This document shows, one piece after another, positions 33,926 to 44,715 of a stretch of 64,000 bases of DNA; the stretch's first letter is position 1, and each line of letters starts with the position of its first letter. This DNA comes from Cheiracanthium punctorium (lineage: Eukaryota > Arthropoda > Arachnida > Araneae > Cheiracanthiidae). Location of the stretch: assembly GCA_038373885.1 (NCBI GenBank), contig JAWZYV010019498.1, positions 806,001 to 870,000 of the forward strand. Direction: 5' to 3'. Position numbers and translations under genes: made by a program. The notes beneath the pieces were generated by a model that worked only from the letters and a program-made list of their open reading frames with translations, was not told where the DNA came from and did not search any database.

Positions 33926-34081
33926 CAGGGCCGTACCCAAAAAAATTCAGGGGGAGGGCGGACGAAACGTTGAAAAAGGCTAAATTTCTCACAAAAAGGC
34001 TTCATCATTATTATTTTGTTAACAAAATTTTAAATTTCGAGAGGGGGCGGACCCCTTGGTCCCCCCCTGGGTACGGCCTTG
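33926..34081. mobile_element. hAT-type MITE, 156 bp, perfect 8 bp duplication, empty site known
   Basis: Left end CAGGGCCGTACCCAAA, reversed right end CAAGGCCGTACCCAGGGG. The flanks are TCATTTAA on both sides (33918-33925 and 34082-34089), identical. The right arm of element A, which is the inverted copy of this arm, reads TTCATTTAATACCATCG when reversed (about 35222-35232) with a single target copy and no MITE. The insertion therefore occurred after the two arms existed. Related MITEs are at 56341 and 57929. Confidence 0.93.
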
Positions 34082-34189
34082 TCATTTAATATTATCGTCT
34101 GCAATGTGCAATATTCTTGTAAGACTTTTGGAAGTACTTTAATTTATAGTCAGATAAAAATTTAGACAGAAAAACCTGATTTTTAATGT

Positions 34190-34393
34190 TTGATAAAGTA
34201 TGGGGAAGTCCAAAGACCTGATGTTTCCAATATTAAAAAATCTCAAATTCATGCTTGGTATGTTGAGGATGTCAGTTTTTCAGAAATAGGACGTTGTATT
34301 GGAAGACATACATCTATTGCATCTAATTCTATACATGGAAAACATTTTATTTGGTGGAATATGGCAGCGGACGCAACAATAGACGTTTTATAG
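34190..34393 (+). pseudogene. Tc1/mariner-type transposase HTH remnant in element A
   Basis: The frame reads KKSQIHAWYVEDVSFSEIGR followed by CIGRH, the shape of a Tc1/mariner N-terminal helix-turn-helix (S..EIGR.IGR). It ends by VEDV..SIHGKHFIWW-like text and a stop without any catalytic motif. It begins where the palindromic arms of element A end, the expected place of the transposase gene, so it is probably what is left of element A's own transposase. The 5' part may be in a shifted frame (GKSKDLM). Confidence 0.5.
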
Positions 34394-35068
34394 AATCACC
34401 ATCGAACTGTAAAAACCTCTAATTTATTTGCTTCAAACTTTGATATTTTTTAATATCGCTATCTTTTAATGTTTTTGCACAAAAGAAATCTAATTTACAT
34501 TTATTTTACCCAATTTTCATAAAATTATCACTTAATAAATTTACATATGGTCACTTAACACGGAAAAATAACACATTTTATTTAATATAAATTAAACTAG
34601 TGAACGTAAAAATTTGAAATTTTGCACAGCCATGTACAGCTGCGGAAAAAAAAAGTCCCACTTGTTCATTTTTCGGCCGTCGTTCGTCGCACAGCAAAGT
34701 TACAGATACCAATCGTTTACGATTGACGCACACTTTAATTTGCTATGCATAAAAATTGCATAAGGGGCCATCTACATATTAAAATTCGCACCAACTTTTT
34801 TTTTCTCAACAGCAAACCCTAGATTTCACTTCATATTTCAAAAATTTAGCTCATTTTAACCCTGAACACCAATTTTCAATAAATTTGGACAGAAAATGAG
34901 TGAGTTATGAGCACCCAAAATCCCCCTCCCCCTATGCTAAAATATTTTTTCATACTTCAATTCATATCTCATATAATATTGGTAGTAAGAAGCTGATTTT
35001 TATTTGTACTATTAGAACTAAACGACCCAAACATAATTTAATGTTATTATGATTTTTAATAAATTTTT

Positions 35069-35137
35069 ACTTTATCAAACATTCTTTATCCCATACTTTA
35101 TCAAACATTCTTTATCCCATACTTTATCAAACATTCA
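35069..35137. repeat. 26 bp tandem repeat, 2.7 copies
   Basis: ACTTTATCAAACATTCTTTA plus six bases occurs at 35069 and 35095 without change and again, partly, at 35121. It lies at the inner end of the right arm of element A. Confidence 0.9.
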
Positions 35138-35267
35138 AAATCACGTTTTTCTGTAAAAAAATTTCATCTAACTATAAATTAAAATACCGCCTAAAGTCAT
35201 AAGAATATTGCACATTGCAGGCGATGGTATTAAATGAAGAAAGTGAAATAACAAACACAGTGATAAT

Positions 35268-35302
35268 ATTGGGTCGCCAAAAAAGTAATTGCGTTTTTTA
35301 CA
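35268..35302 (+). repeat. mariner-like terminus in the right arm of element A
   Basis: ATTGGGTCGCCAAAAAAGTA then ATTGCGTTTTTTACATG, the inverted counterpart of the terminus at 33855-33889. It is part of the duplicated arm, so one mariner insertion has been copied by the inverted duplication rather than two independent events. Confidence 0.6.
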
Positions 35303-35308
35303 TGAAAT

Positions 35309-35578
35309 TCAAACAAATAAATTTTCAATCATGATACCATTCTTTAAGTTCGACCATAGCTGAGTCGAGCAATATTCATGCTTGTAGTCAGAAGAGCAGG
35401 GAGCAGCCTTTAACTCCTGCCAACATTTCAGCTGTCTAAGAGAAACATCAAGGAAACATCGAATAACAATTTCAAAATTACAAAGATTTTCAAAAGCCTT
35501 AGCAGTCATTTTGCATTTTCCCCTTAAATCATGTGTACGAACCAAGGAAGTTATGAACTCACGGGTCATTTGGACCAC
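35309..35578 (-). other. 89-codon open frame next to a mariner-like terminus, unrecognised
   Basis: On the minus strand the frame begins at GTG and ends TGA about 20 bp before the mariner-like terminus. It includes TAKAFENLCNFEIVIRCFL and LWSNLKNGIMIENLFV. Its equivalent in the left arm (about 33585-33850, + strand) is stopped early by TAA, so only one arm keeps it open. Position suggests the 3' end of a mariner-type gene, yet I do not recognise transposase motifs in it. Function unknown. Confidence 0.25.
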
Positions 35579-36300
35579 AGACTAAATATTCTATTCTACC
35601 CTTGATATTCTCCGTACAAAAAACTTTAAGAGAGATGGATACAAAATTTTCCTTGAAAATAATATTAATTTCTTTTGATTCTCGCGAGCGAAATAAATGA
35701 AAGGCGAAAAGTTCGGAACATACAAATAGCGTTTTTCAATTTGCAGAAAGTCCCTTAAAAACGCGCAAAAATGAATTCGCAATATCTCCGGAAATTATCG
35801 TAGAAAATTGGTGAAAATTTATTGTCCTAAAGAATACTTTTTGTAAATAGTTGTTCTCAAAAAAAAAAAAAAAAACAGAATACATACACTCACGATATTT
35901 AAATAGTGGCTAGTATACAGCAAAAAGAAACAGTGTTCGCAATATCCCAAATGGGAATGCCAAGTCCGAAAATTAATCACGATGCATGTTGGTATAATTA
36001 ATATATATTAAAATTGAAAACGATAATTGTCTTACCGACACACCATATGCTCCTGGGGGCAAGCATGAAGTACATCACAGTAAAAAAATATAAATCCAAT
36101 GTGAGACGTTTTACTCTTTATTTTTCATAACCAGCATAAGAAATTTACTATCACACCAATTTTTAGGTAGAGACTCTCGAGAATACTTAATCTCAGTTAA
36201 CTTCAGTACTTCTCTATATATATATATCAATTTATAATCAAGAAAAATCACGAAGCTAAAAAATCATTCTCAAAACCGAAGTACACACCTCTCTCGATCT

Positions 36301-36360
36301 GAAAAAAAAAAAAAAAAAAAAAAACACGCTGCGACAGAACATGAAAAAAAAAAAAAAAAA
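36301..36360. repeat. two A runs
   Basis: About 24 and 17 A separated by CACGCTGCGACAGAACATG. They create phenylalanine-rich open frames on the minus strand (36248-36628) that are not genes. Confidence 0.85.
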
Positions 36361-36748
36361 CGCCGAAAAGGCAACCAGAAACGATGCAGACATCGCCCTT
36401 TTGGCGACGAAACCACACGTGCAAAATATTTTTGTTTTTATCACACGGTTTTAAGAAAAATTCCGGATAAATTATTTTAAAAAAATATACTGAGGAGATT
36501 TCCTCAGGATATTTATATTTAGGGTAATTTGAAGGTTTTCTTTCTTTTAATAAAGTCAAAATATGGGGTTGCCATTGAGAAAAACGAAGTTGATGCAGAA
36601 TTAAATATGAAGACGCCCCCTTATGCAAATTAAATTAATAGTAAATTAAAGTACGCGTTATTTGCAAACGAATGGTATATATAACTTTGCTATACGACGA
36701 ACGATGGCGAAATAAAGAGCAAGTGGAACTTTTTTTTCCGCAGCTGTA

Positions 36749-37589
36749 CAATAACTTTTTGCATCTATTTCCATCAAAATTTGACTAGGTTGCTATTTAT
36801 AATTTTTTTAATATTAATTTAATAATTCATAATTCATATTAATATTTTATTAAAAATTATAATAATATTCATGAGTGTGTACATTTTGCAGATGTAAGCC
36901 ATTTTGGATGCCATACTCTATGCATGGCACACATAAAATTCCTGCGTGGATGCAAAAGACTCCCTATATATATCCCCTTAAAGGTCGTATTATTTTCAAG
37001 AAGATGGTCATAAATGTGCCTATTTTTTTTATTCAAGAAAATTTATAAAAATAAATGTACGTACAATATATGTATTCGTTTTAAGGTTTGAGACATTTTT
37101 TAGCATTAAATAAAAAATTAAATTTCTAGGAATAGCCAACATTTAGGGTTATTGTGACTGAATGTATGTTTTTCAGTGGAAATTAAAAACATATTTTTTA
37201 AACACTAAAAGAGATTTTTATTAAACTTACTTCATAATATACATAAATATTTGTAACATGTTCTTTGGACATAGGTGAGAGAGTGAGCTAAATGTGTAAA
37301 ATGCATGGCAGAAATAACCGTACTGCTACCATCTATTTTGAAATAATCTAACTCCAATTAACTTAAAAATAGTCTAGTACTGTGATCTGTTGTATAAAAT
37401 GAGATATAAAAAATTACTGTGCAAAAGAATTGAAATGTTCTGATCTTTCTGGCGAATATCTTTTGAACATTCTACCCCGGAAATATCACGGGCACGAGAA
37501 ATAGGGGGGGAAAGCGCAGCCCGTGATTTTGACGTGAGCGAGAAGGAAGGGGTTAAATAAATCTCGTCTGTTCGAGCCTTGTCAGAGGG
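36749..37589. other. AT-rich DNA between the end of A and F8, nothing recognised
   Basis: No coding or repeat signal noticed beyond simple AT tracts. Confidence 0.45.
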
Positions 37590-37995
37590 AGACTCCCCTG
37601 AACCCCCCTAATATTTTAGCTTCATTATTGCCATATTAAAACGATATTAATTGACTATGTCATTTTATCACTCTTCATTCGCGTATTTCGCCTGGTAACC
37701 CTATGTTGAAATTTTTATGAGTGTAACCTATTTATACGAAAATTCATGGGAAGCATAGTCTACAGCTTACGAAGTATTGTAACAATAGATTAAAGCTGTT
37801 GTGAACTAATAGTATTTAAATATATGTAAAAAATATATGTGAAGCATATTCTACAGCTTACGAAATAGTGTAATAATAGATTAAAGCTGTTGTGAACTAA
37901 TAGTATTTAAATACCTGTAAAATTATGCCGCTTTTTATGTCTCTTTTTTATGTCGCATTTTTGGGACACATTTTTCAGTAAAGCCGATAGATAAA
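37590..37995 (-). repeat. F8 repeat, copy 3
   Basis: The F8 family in reverse: CCCCTGAACCCCCCTAATAT, CGCCTGGTAACCCTATGTTG, then two tandem units with CAGCTTACGAARTATTGTAA and TAAAGCTGTTGTGAACTAAT, and the TGTCGCATTTTTGGGACACA end. It lies between the right end of A and the right arm of B. Confidence 0.75.
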
Positions 37996-38447
37996 ATGAC
38001 ATTCATTAATAGTGAATTATGTTTGGGTCGTTTAGTTCTAATAGTACGAATAAAAGTCAGCTTCTAATCGTCAATATTATATGAGATATGAATTAAAGTA
38101 TGAGAAAATATTTTAACATAGTGGGAAGGGAATTTTGGGTGCTAATTACTCACTCATTTTCAGTTGAAATTTATTGAAAATTGGTATCCGGTGTTAAAAT
38201 GAGCTAAATTTTTGAAATATGATGTGAAATCTAGGGGTTGCTATTGGAAAAAAAAAGTTGGTGCGAATTTTAATATGAAGACCGCCCCTCATGCAATTTT
38301 TATGTATAGCAAATTAATGTGCACGTCAATCGTAAACGATTGGTATATGTGTATGATTGGTATATTGGTATATGTATTTCGTACGACGGACGACGGCTGA
38401 ATAAAGTACAAGTGGGCCCTTTTTCCGCAGCAGTGCTTATATATGAT

Positions 38448-38452
<5 letters not shown>

Positions 38453-38492
<40 letters not shown>
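38453..38492. repeat. A run of about 40
   Basis: Uninterrupted A just outside the right end of element B. It may be simple-sequence expansion; no retroposon body precedes it. Confidence 0.9.
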
Positions 38493-38494
<2 letters not shown>

Positions 38495-38645
38495 AAATTA
38501 AACGCGTAATAATTTAAAGAGAACGCACTAACGTAGCAGCATTTAACGTCATAAAATTTCACCTCAAATAACCGCAGCACATAGACATGGTTGCATAAAA
38601 ATACTGTTTAGGAGCCTTATAAAAAACTGATTAATAAGAAAACTA

Positions 38646-40152
38646 CACTGCTTGACAATTGCTAAGGAACAAGCGATTCATGCAAAATTGTGTCTAAGGC
38701 AGCTGACCAATAATAGTAAATTCAAGTTCACAGGGCGCGTAGACCAGGACTCGTTATCTGTATAAGAGACAGTGCATACAAGTTCATGATTCATACCAAA
38801 ATTCATGCTGTTTGATGCTGACGAAAATAGTGCTGGATGTTATAAAAGTTTTTTGCTAAAATTCAGCTTGCAGGTGGATAATTAAGAGCAAAAGGTCAAT
38901 AGGACATCATTTGAGTGGCTATGACCGTGGCCGAGCAGTTGGACGACTGGAAGCAGGTGAAAGTGTCACCACTGTAGCTGCTGCAATGGGTGTATCAACG
39001 AGTGTCATCTCGCTATCAAAGAAGGCCGCTGAAGGCGGAAATGCTTAGCGAAAGCATGCCGGGGTTGTGGTAGGAATACTACACCTTTAGAGAATCGCTA
39101 TGTAGCCCCCGTGGGCAAAAAGAACAGAAATTACACTCCAGATAGCTGAAAACCTTGCAACCGCTACCGGTACGCATGTTTCAGCAAGAACCATCTTACG
39201 GCGATTAAATCAAGTTGCTTTTTATGCACGGAAGCATGTTCGTTGCATCCCACTTCAACCACGCCATCGTCGAGAGAGATTACGCTGGTGTAAGGAACAT
39301 GTTGGTTGGGATCACCAAAATTGGTCTAGAGTAATGTTCTCCAACGAATCTCGTTTCAGTGTGACAAATGATTCTGGCGACCAATTATTGTGGAGAGAGC
39401 GTGGAACACGTTATGCACAACAGTTTGCTTGTGAACGTGATGTTACGGTCCAGGCGTGATGGTGTGGACAGGCATCATGCACAATGGCAGAACACCGCTT
39501 CACATCTTTGAGCGAGGAAGCGTTACATCGCAACGGTATTGCAGAGAGATTATTCTGGATCTGTTCCACTTTTTAGGGGTCCTGTAGGTCCAGACTTTCT
39601 GTTTATGTACGATAATGCGCGGCCACACAGAAGCATTGAGGTATCGGACACACCGAAAGGTGAAAATATTCTCCGTATGCAATGGCCTGCTTACTCTCCC
39701 GACCTAAATCCTATTGAACATGCCTGGGATGCTCTTAGCAAGCGTGTTACACAAAGAACGATCCCTCCCCGAACAGTGCAAGAGCTCAAAACTGCCTTGA
39801 GAGAGGAGTGGGACATTATCCCCCCAAGGATTCCTGGATATTTTAGTAAAGACCATGGAGAACAGGTGCAAAATCTGAATTAGTGTCCGTGATCAACACA
39901 TATCTTACCAAGGTACTCACGTCTGCATCATTCTGACCTGAAGATCAATTTTTTGGAGCTGTTTGGAAATCATCCAAGGGGCATCTTTTTAAAGTTTTTA
40001 ATTCTTCGATGTGGCGATATCTGTACCGTTTTTCACTATAATAAATGCTAGTCGTCCCTGCTAAATATGTAATTAGTTTCACATCTTTAATCATACTGTA
40101 TTCTTAATTATTCCGAAAAACGTAACTGTTCCTTAGCAATTGTCAAGCAGTG
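38646..40152 (+). mobile_element. decayed Tc1-like element, 1,507 bp
   Basis: Ends CACTGCTTGACAATTGCTAA and, reversed, CACTGCTTGACAATTGCTAA; the next bases GGAAC also agree, so the TIR of at least 25 bp is perfect. TA flanks both ends (38644-38645 and 40153-40154). The TIRs are better kept than the gene inside. It is a different Tc1 subfamily from the copy at 31937. Confidence 0.93.
38890..39883 (+). pseudogene. Tc1-like DD34E transposase, broken
   Basis: The N-terminus reads KRSIGHHLSGYDRGRAVGRL and TTVAAAMGVSTSVIS (helix-turn-helix). An in-frame TAG follows GGNA near 39047, then a frameshift in the GRGRN-type linker, then NRYVAPVGKKNR in another frame. Further frameshifts precede FSNESRFSVTNDSG (about 39337), where the first catalytic Asp is Asn (codon AAC at 39343-39345). 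The 3' part, 39539-39883, is open and holds FLFMYDNARPH and YSPDLNPIEHAWD with the DD34E spacing of 34 residues. Missing catalytic Asp plus stops and frameshifts make it inactive. It may still be mobilised in trans because its ends are intact. Confidence 0.93.
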
Positions 40153-40154
40153 TA

Positions 40155-40959
40155 CTTTACATAGTGAATTTTTAACCGACATTAAAAGGGAAGAGATCGC
40201 CAATTCGTGGGATATTTTAATGTACGTTCAGCTATATTTTTTTAATACGTGGGCCGATTTCGATGTCCTTTTTTTCGTTGAAATTTGGGTAATTTAGGAT
40301 TTAGTCATGTTCTGAAGTTATTATCTTTAGAATAAAGAGAGATTATCAGAGAAAATCTAGAGAAAAAACAAGTATACTAGTAGTGACATGTCAAAAGTTA
40401 CCAAGATTGGCTATTTTTAGAGATTTATCCCCAAATTTGGTGCCAAAAAACTTCCCAGAACTGAACAAAGCATGTCGATATCTTCTGCATTTGGCAACAA
40501 ATTTCCAAACTCTACTGTTATTCAATGGGAATAGTAATTTGTCTCTTTTGTTTTAACCATCTTTCCCAATTTTGTTCGGAAGTAATTTTTTACCACTCAT
40601 ACTGATTTTCAATGATTTAGTTTTTAATGAAATGGGAGAACGTTAAGGATCGTTCCATATTAATTTGATCAATATTGATCGGGATACTGAGTTACCGTGT
40701 GACGTAGATACGGTAAAATAATTTGCAGTCGGCTTTCTTTCTGCTTTTAAATCGTACTTGTATGCTGTTTATAACCAGGCTCAGTATGCTATCTTCACAA
40801 TCTATGCACGGTGCTCGTTGTCCTAAAATATCAAACAATTTAAAACTTCAAATTAACTTCTGCTTACTCGAAATTTTCGTGCAATGTATATACACAAAAT
40901 TAGACTTTTTCGAATTCCATCCATTTTAAGGCCTGGGTGGATCGTAAGGCCCAGTGTGA
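40155..40959. other. no gene; F7-like phrase near 40390
   Basis: ACCAAGATTGGCTATTTTTA and TCCCCAAATTTGGTGCCAAA resemble the GGCGAAATATCGCCAAATTT phrase of F7. Otherwise featureless. Confidence 0.4.
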
Positions 40960-41699
40960 TCGTAAAAAAAAAATTTCAGTAAATTGTTATAGTGACGCTT
41001 TTTTGCTTGCATATCACGTAAAAATGACTGAAGCAAATAAAATGAAATTTTGTGGCATGATAGGTGGTCACTCAACTTAAACTATAGGCATGAATTTTTC
41101 AAATACTTTGATTAGAATTTGTAATTTTTCGAAAATTTATTCGAATAGGGAAACTATTTGAAAAATATTTGTTCGCGTTCATCACGCAGTAGCGAGTGAA
41201 ATGAATGAAATGAAATTTTGTAATGATATGTATTCACTCAATTTAAACTATAGGCGTCAACGTTTTTAAAAAAATTTATTAGATTTCTAAATTTTGTGAA
41301 AATCATTTCAAAATTAACAAATTTTTATTCTCGCATCAAATAATTACAACTATGGCGAATGAAATGACATTTGGTGACATGGTCGGTGAATATGCAACTT
41401 AGCTATAGGCGTCACACTTTATTTTTTAAAAGTATTGATTATGTTTTTAGATTTTGTAAAAATTGTTCCAAAATGCATAAATTATTGTTCCAGCATCGCG
41501 CAATAATGACTAAAGGAATTAAATAAAATATGGTGACATAATTGACGAATATTCAACTTAAACTATAGGCGCCGAATTTTTTCAAAATTATGGTAAGATT
41601 CTGAGATTTTGTGAAACTTTATTCAAAACTAGCCGCCTCCAGCTGCAGTTGGTTCGCTATCTTAATAAATCTTGTTCGAGGAGAATCCTGTTTCTCACC

Positions 41700-41830
41700 G
41701 GCTTCCTTGGCACTGAAATCTCTCAGATTCTGAATGAAATTAAAAATTAGGATGGTTTCAAACAGGAGCGGCCCCCTTCGAAGCCGGCGACCTGATGCGA
41801 TGCCTACCGTGTCGAGCTACCCCTGGTTAC
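41700..41830 (-). repeat. candidate tRNA-derived SINE
   Basis: Reversed, GTAACCAGGGGTAGCTCGAC is followed by GGTCGCCGGCTTCGAAGGG, which could be decayed tRNA A and B boxes. GC content is higher than the surroundings. There is no second copy in the window, so the assignment is weak. Confidence 0.35.
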
Positions 41831-42469
41831 AAAATTGAAATGGTTAAATGATAAAACCTACAAAAAGATACAAATCATTTTCGTCCCATATTAATTCTGA
41901 ACAGCTTCTGGATATATTGGCCTTTATCAAAAAATAGAAAAAAGAAGTAAGAAAATCTGAAACACTTTCAGATTTTAAATACGCACTAAAGTGCTATAGA
42001 TTAAAAGTGTATTATAATCCATAGGTCTTCCCTATTTTCTTTCCTTATTCCATTAACTTGGAAAGTATATCATTATTCATGAGTGTGATTAAACACAATT
42101 AAAATTGATATTTCTAACATCCTTTTTTCTGGATGTAATACATAAGAAATAGATGAGCAAAAGCTGCGCAGAAAAATGCACAATTTGAACTGAATGAAAG
42201 TTTATTCAGGTGTATCCATAATCCAAGTAGCAGACTATAAAATGTCGACAAATTGCGCCAAGCGTTAGAAACACATCTTCTCAAAATCGCATATCAGCCG
42301 TTTTGCTTTTCGCGAAATTAAAATGTTGCACATTTTAGTCTCGGAAAATGTCCAAATCCTATTTTTCTTTTGAGTATAAAACATTTCATTCCTGCTCTTA
42401 TTTCACATGCACACGATATTTTAATTAAAAAAATAACCTTACAAATAATCATTAAAATCCTTATTCTTT

Positions 42470-42790
42470 TATTTTTACTTCAAGAGTCTGAATCATTTAA
42501 TAAACTAGGTTGTCGAATATGGCAACCTAGATATGCTTAATTCTCACTTTTTCTACTGCGAGGCTACAATTTTGCGAAATGGCGGGGAGCAAAAATTAGC
42601 CTTTTGCGACACGTTTTTTATCGATATCTCCTAAAATAATTCGAATTTTAAAAAATTCGCTTCGAGGTATGTCGGGACCCGTCCTGGAAAATTTCCATGC
42701 AAAATTTCTAGGTCTAGGATCACCCGTCTAGGAGCTACGCGAGGCACAGAAGAACTCACTAGCATTTTACAGTTCGGTTTATTTATATAG
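42470..42790 (+). repeat. interspersed repeat with GATA-type end, possible LINE 3' end
   Basis: Contains TATGGCAACCTAGATATGC, TTCGAGGTATGTCGGGACCC, and ends GTTCGGTTTATTTATATAGA then TAGATG. Parts recur at 46620-46800 (ATGGCAACCACGATCC and the following text). A short tandem end like this is common for RTE-type LINEs, but no reverse transcriptase is present here. Confidence 0.4.
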
Positions 42791-43945
42791 ATAGATGCGT
42801 AAATTTTTGTTTACGCATCCTACAATAGCAACTTAAGCGAATAAAAGGAAATTCAGTGACATGATAGGTAGACATGCAATTGAAATTATAGGAGTTAATT
42901 TTTTTTATTTACTCAAAATGTGTAAGTTTTCATTTATTTGTCTCGTATGAACCATTAAAGTGAATGAAATAAAATTTAGCGTGATCGTAGGTGGTCACTT
43001 GAACCATGCAGACGTCAAATTACTTCAACATTTTATACAAATTTTGAGATTTTTGAAAATTCAGTGTTCTTGCTACAAATGAAATTTTAAATTATCTTAG
43101 ACAGCAAGCCAATTTAAACTAAAAACCCCAAAATAATTTTAATATTACATAGATTTAGATATTTTGTGAAAATCGTTTAAATGTTCGTTCTTTCATCCCT
43201 CAAAAATGGCTTAAGAGAATATATTGAAATTCAAATCAGCAACGATGGAAACAATAAATGTTGGAATTTTAAAAAAAATAATGAATTCTAAAAGTGCAAA
43301 ATTTATATTTTTGGGGGTGGGTGTAGGGGTGTTTACGTTAAGCCGTATAGGAGGTAATATATTAGTTGTCTAACAACGTAAACAAATTTCGTCTATTTTT
43401 TTAATGTTTATTTGCTTTTTATATTTTGTGAAAATTATGCAAAATTTTCTTGAGGCATAATATTAAATACCAATATGAATCAAATAAAAAAGTTAAAGGT
43501 GAGGATTTACCCCCTTGATTTTAAAAGCTTATTCCACTAAAATAAAACTTTAATTTTGAAAATAAAGTATTTTTTCAGCACTTTCTTATTCTCTAACTTG
43601 TAATTTTTTAACAATGCGCAAAAGACATAATATTGCTTTCTATACTTTTGCTTGTATTCTAATTCCATTCTTTGTACTTCAACAATGCTGACGAAAATTC
43701 AGGCTTTTCGGAAGTCTGCATTACATAGTTAACTGTCAACGACGAGTTTTTCAACTAGTAGTCAAAAATAAATTCTGGAACAACTGACAGCATAAAAGGC
43801 AATACAGCTTCGTACATCTAAAGCATTCTGAATATTCTTCATCTTCTAATGAGAGTTATTTTAGATAAAGCAAACATGTGAAAGTTGATTATTCTACGGA
43901 GGTTTTATACATCAGTATTCCTTCCTTCCCATGGCATTATGGAGA

Positions 43946-44345
43946 AAAAAAAAAGGAATAATCAACGTAAATGTTTCTTTGAGAAGAATTCCTTCTACTA
44001 ATACCAATGGTAATGTGTTTTTTTTTTCTTCCACATAAAGCCGTTAGGTACGGACTCATTTATTATTCCAGGTATTATGGTATCCCTAAAAAGAGGCTTA
44101 TTTGCAAACACGCAAATCTAAAAAAAAATTTTTTTTTTTTGCAGGCAATCCATAAAATGTTTTTTTTATTATATTATTTCATGTATGGAACGGTTATTTT
44201 ACCTCGGAACTGTCGTTTTTTATTGATACGTTTCCGAGATTTTGGGGAAATACATCAATTTTTTTTTTTCACGCATCACTTAATTTTTCTGATCGAAAAG
44301 CTTTATGTTGCTTACTAGTTATATTATCTTTTTTCTTGTGTACAA
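43946..44345 (+). repeat. interspersed repeat F10, copy 2
   Basis: Partner of 22484-22885 in the same orientation. It has accumulated several A and T runs that break the alignment, for example near 44115-44143. The frame 44007-44318 is open but not conserved with the frame in the other copy beyond short stretches. Confidence 0.72.
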
Positions 44346-44715
44346 AAACAAAGCGAGATAAACTTCTCTGTATGTTTCATTTTGGAAGAGGTAAGAAGCT
44401 GAATGCTGCTATCAATTATGGCATTCATCTGAACAGGAAAAATAAGAAAAACCAACGAAAATCAATCTAAAATTGTACTATATCGTTCTTTTTAGAAAAC
44501 TTAACGATCGATGCTGTGATTGCATTAATAGTTTATACAACAATATTTTTTACAGTGTGATTTTTTTCTTTGTTTTCCTTGTATTCGATTAGCGAAATTT
44601 ATTTAATTGATTAGACAGAAAAATTAATTTAGAAATGGCATATTCTTTCACACATAAAAAATAATGCGCTAATGATAATAATTCAGTGACCTCATTGGTG
44701 GTGAAGCAGTTTCAA

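Larger units (their letters stand above)
31712..36746. mobile_element. long-inverted-repeat DNA element A, about 5 kb
   Basis: TA precedes the left end (31710-31711) and follows the right end (36747-36748). The first 225 bases from CAGCTGCGGGAAAAAAAGG align closely with the reversed last 225 bases from CAGCTGCGGAAAAAAAAGTT. The similarity resumes inside: 33346-34205 on the left matches 35095-35826 reversed on the right, ending at GATAAAGTATGGG. The left arm is interrupted by an intact Tc1 (31937-33345) and a hAT MITE (33926-34081); the right arm has about 690 bp with no left counterpart. A transposase HTH remnant lies at 34190. TA ends and long TIRs fit the Tc1/mariner superfamily. Confidence 0.7.
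34637..38433. mobile_element. long-inverted-repeat DNA element B
   Basis: The left end CAGCTGCGGAAAAAAAAAGT is preceded by TA (34635-34636). About 420 bp of it matches, in reverse, 38022-38433, through CAATCGTAAACGATTGG, GGTGCGAATTTTAATATGAA and CGACCCAAACATAATT. The ends are clearly related to those of element A but form a distinct pair. The right terminus has an altered tip (CCGCAGCAGTG) and no TA. Between its arms lie the right arm of element A and an F8 copy, so A and B interleave. Confidence 0.6.
40960..43480 (+). repeat. diverged tandem array, period about 160 bp, interrupted
   Basis: The marker ACTATAGGCRTC recurs at 41081, 41247, 41402 and 41562, spacings 166, 155 and 160. Each unit also has AATGAAATAAAATTTGGTGACATG-like text, GGTGGTCACTCAACTTAAAC-like text and AGATTTTGTGAAAAT. 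After foreign sequence at about 41640-42790 similar units resume near 42850, 42960 and 43090, more diverged and less regular. This is an old satellite-like array; monomers differ substantially. Confidence 0.72.

Noticed and set aside
36248..36628. 126-codon minus-strand frame rich in phenylalanine
   Set aside because: It is created by two long A runs; no domain and no conserved copy.
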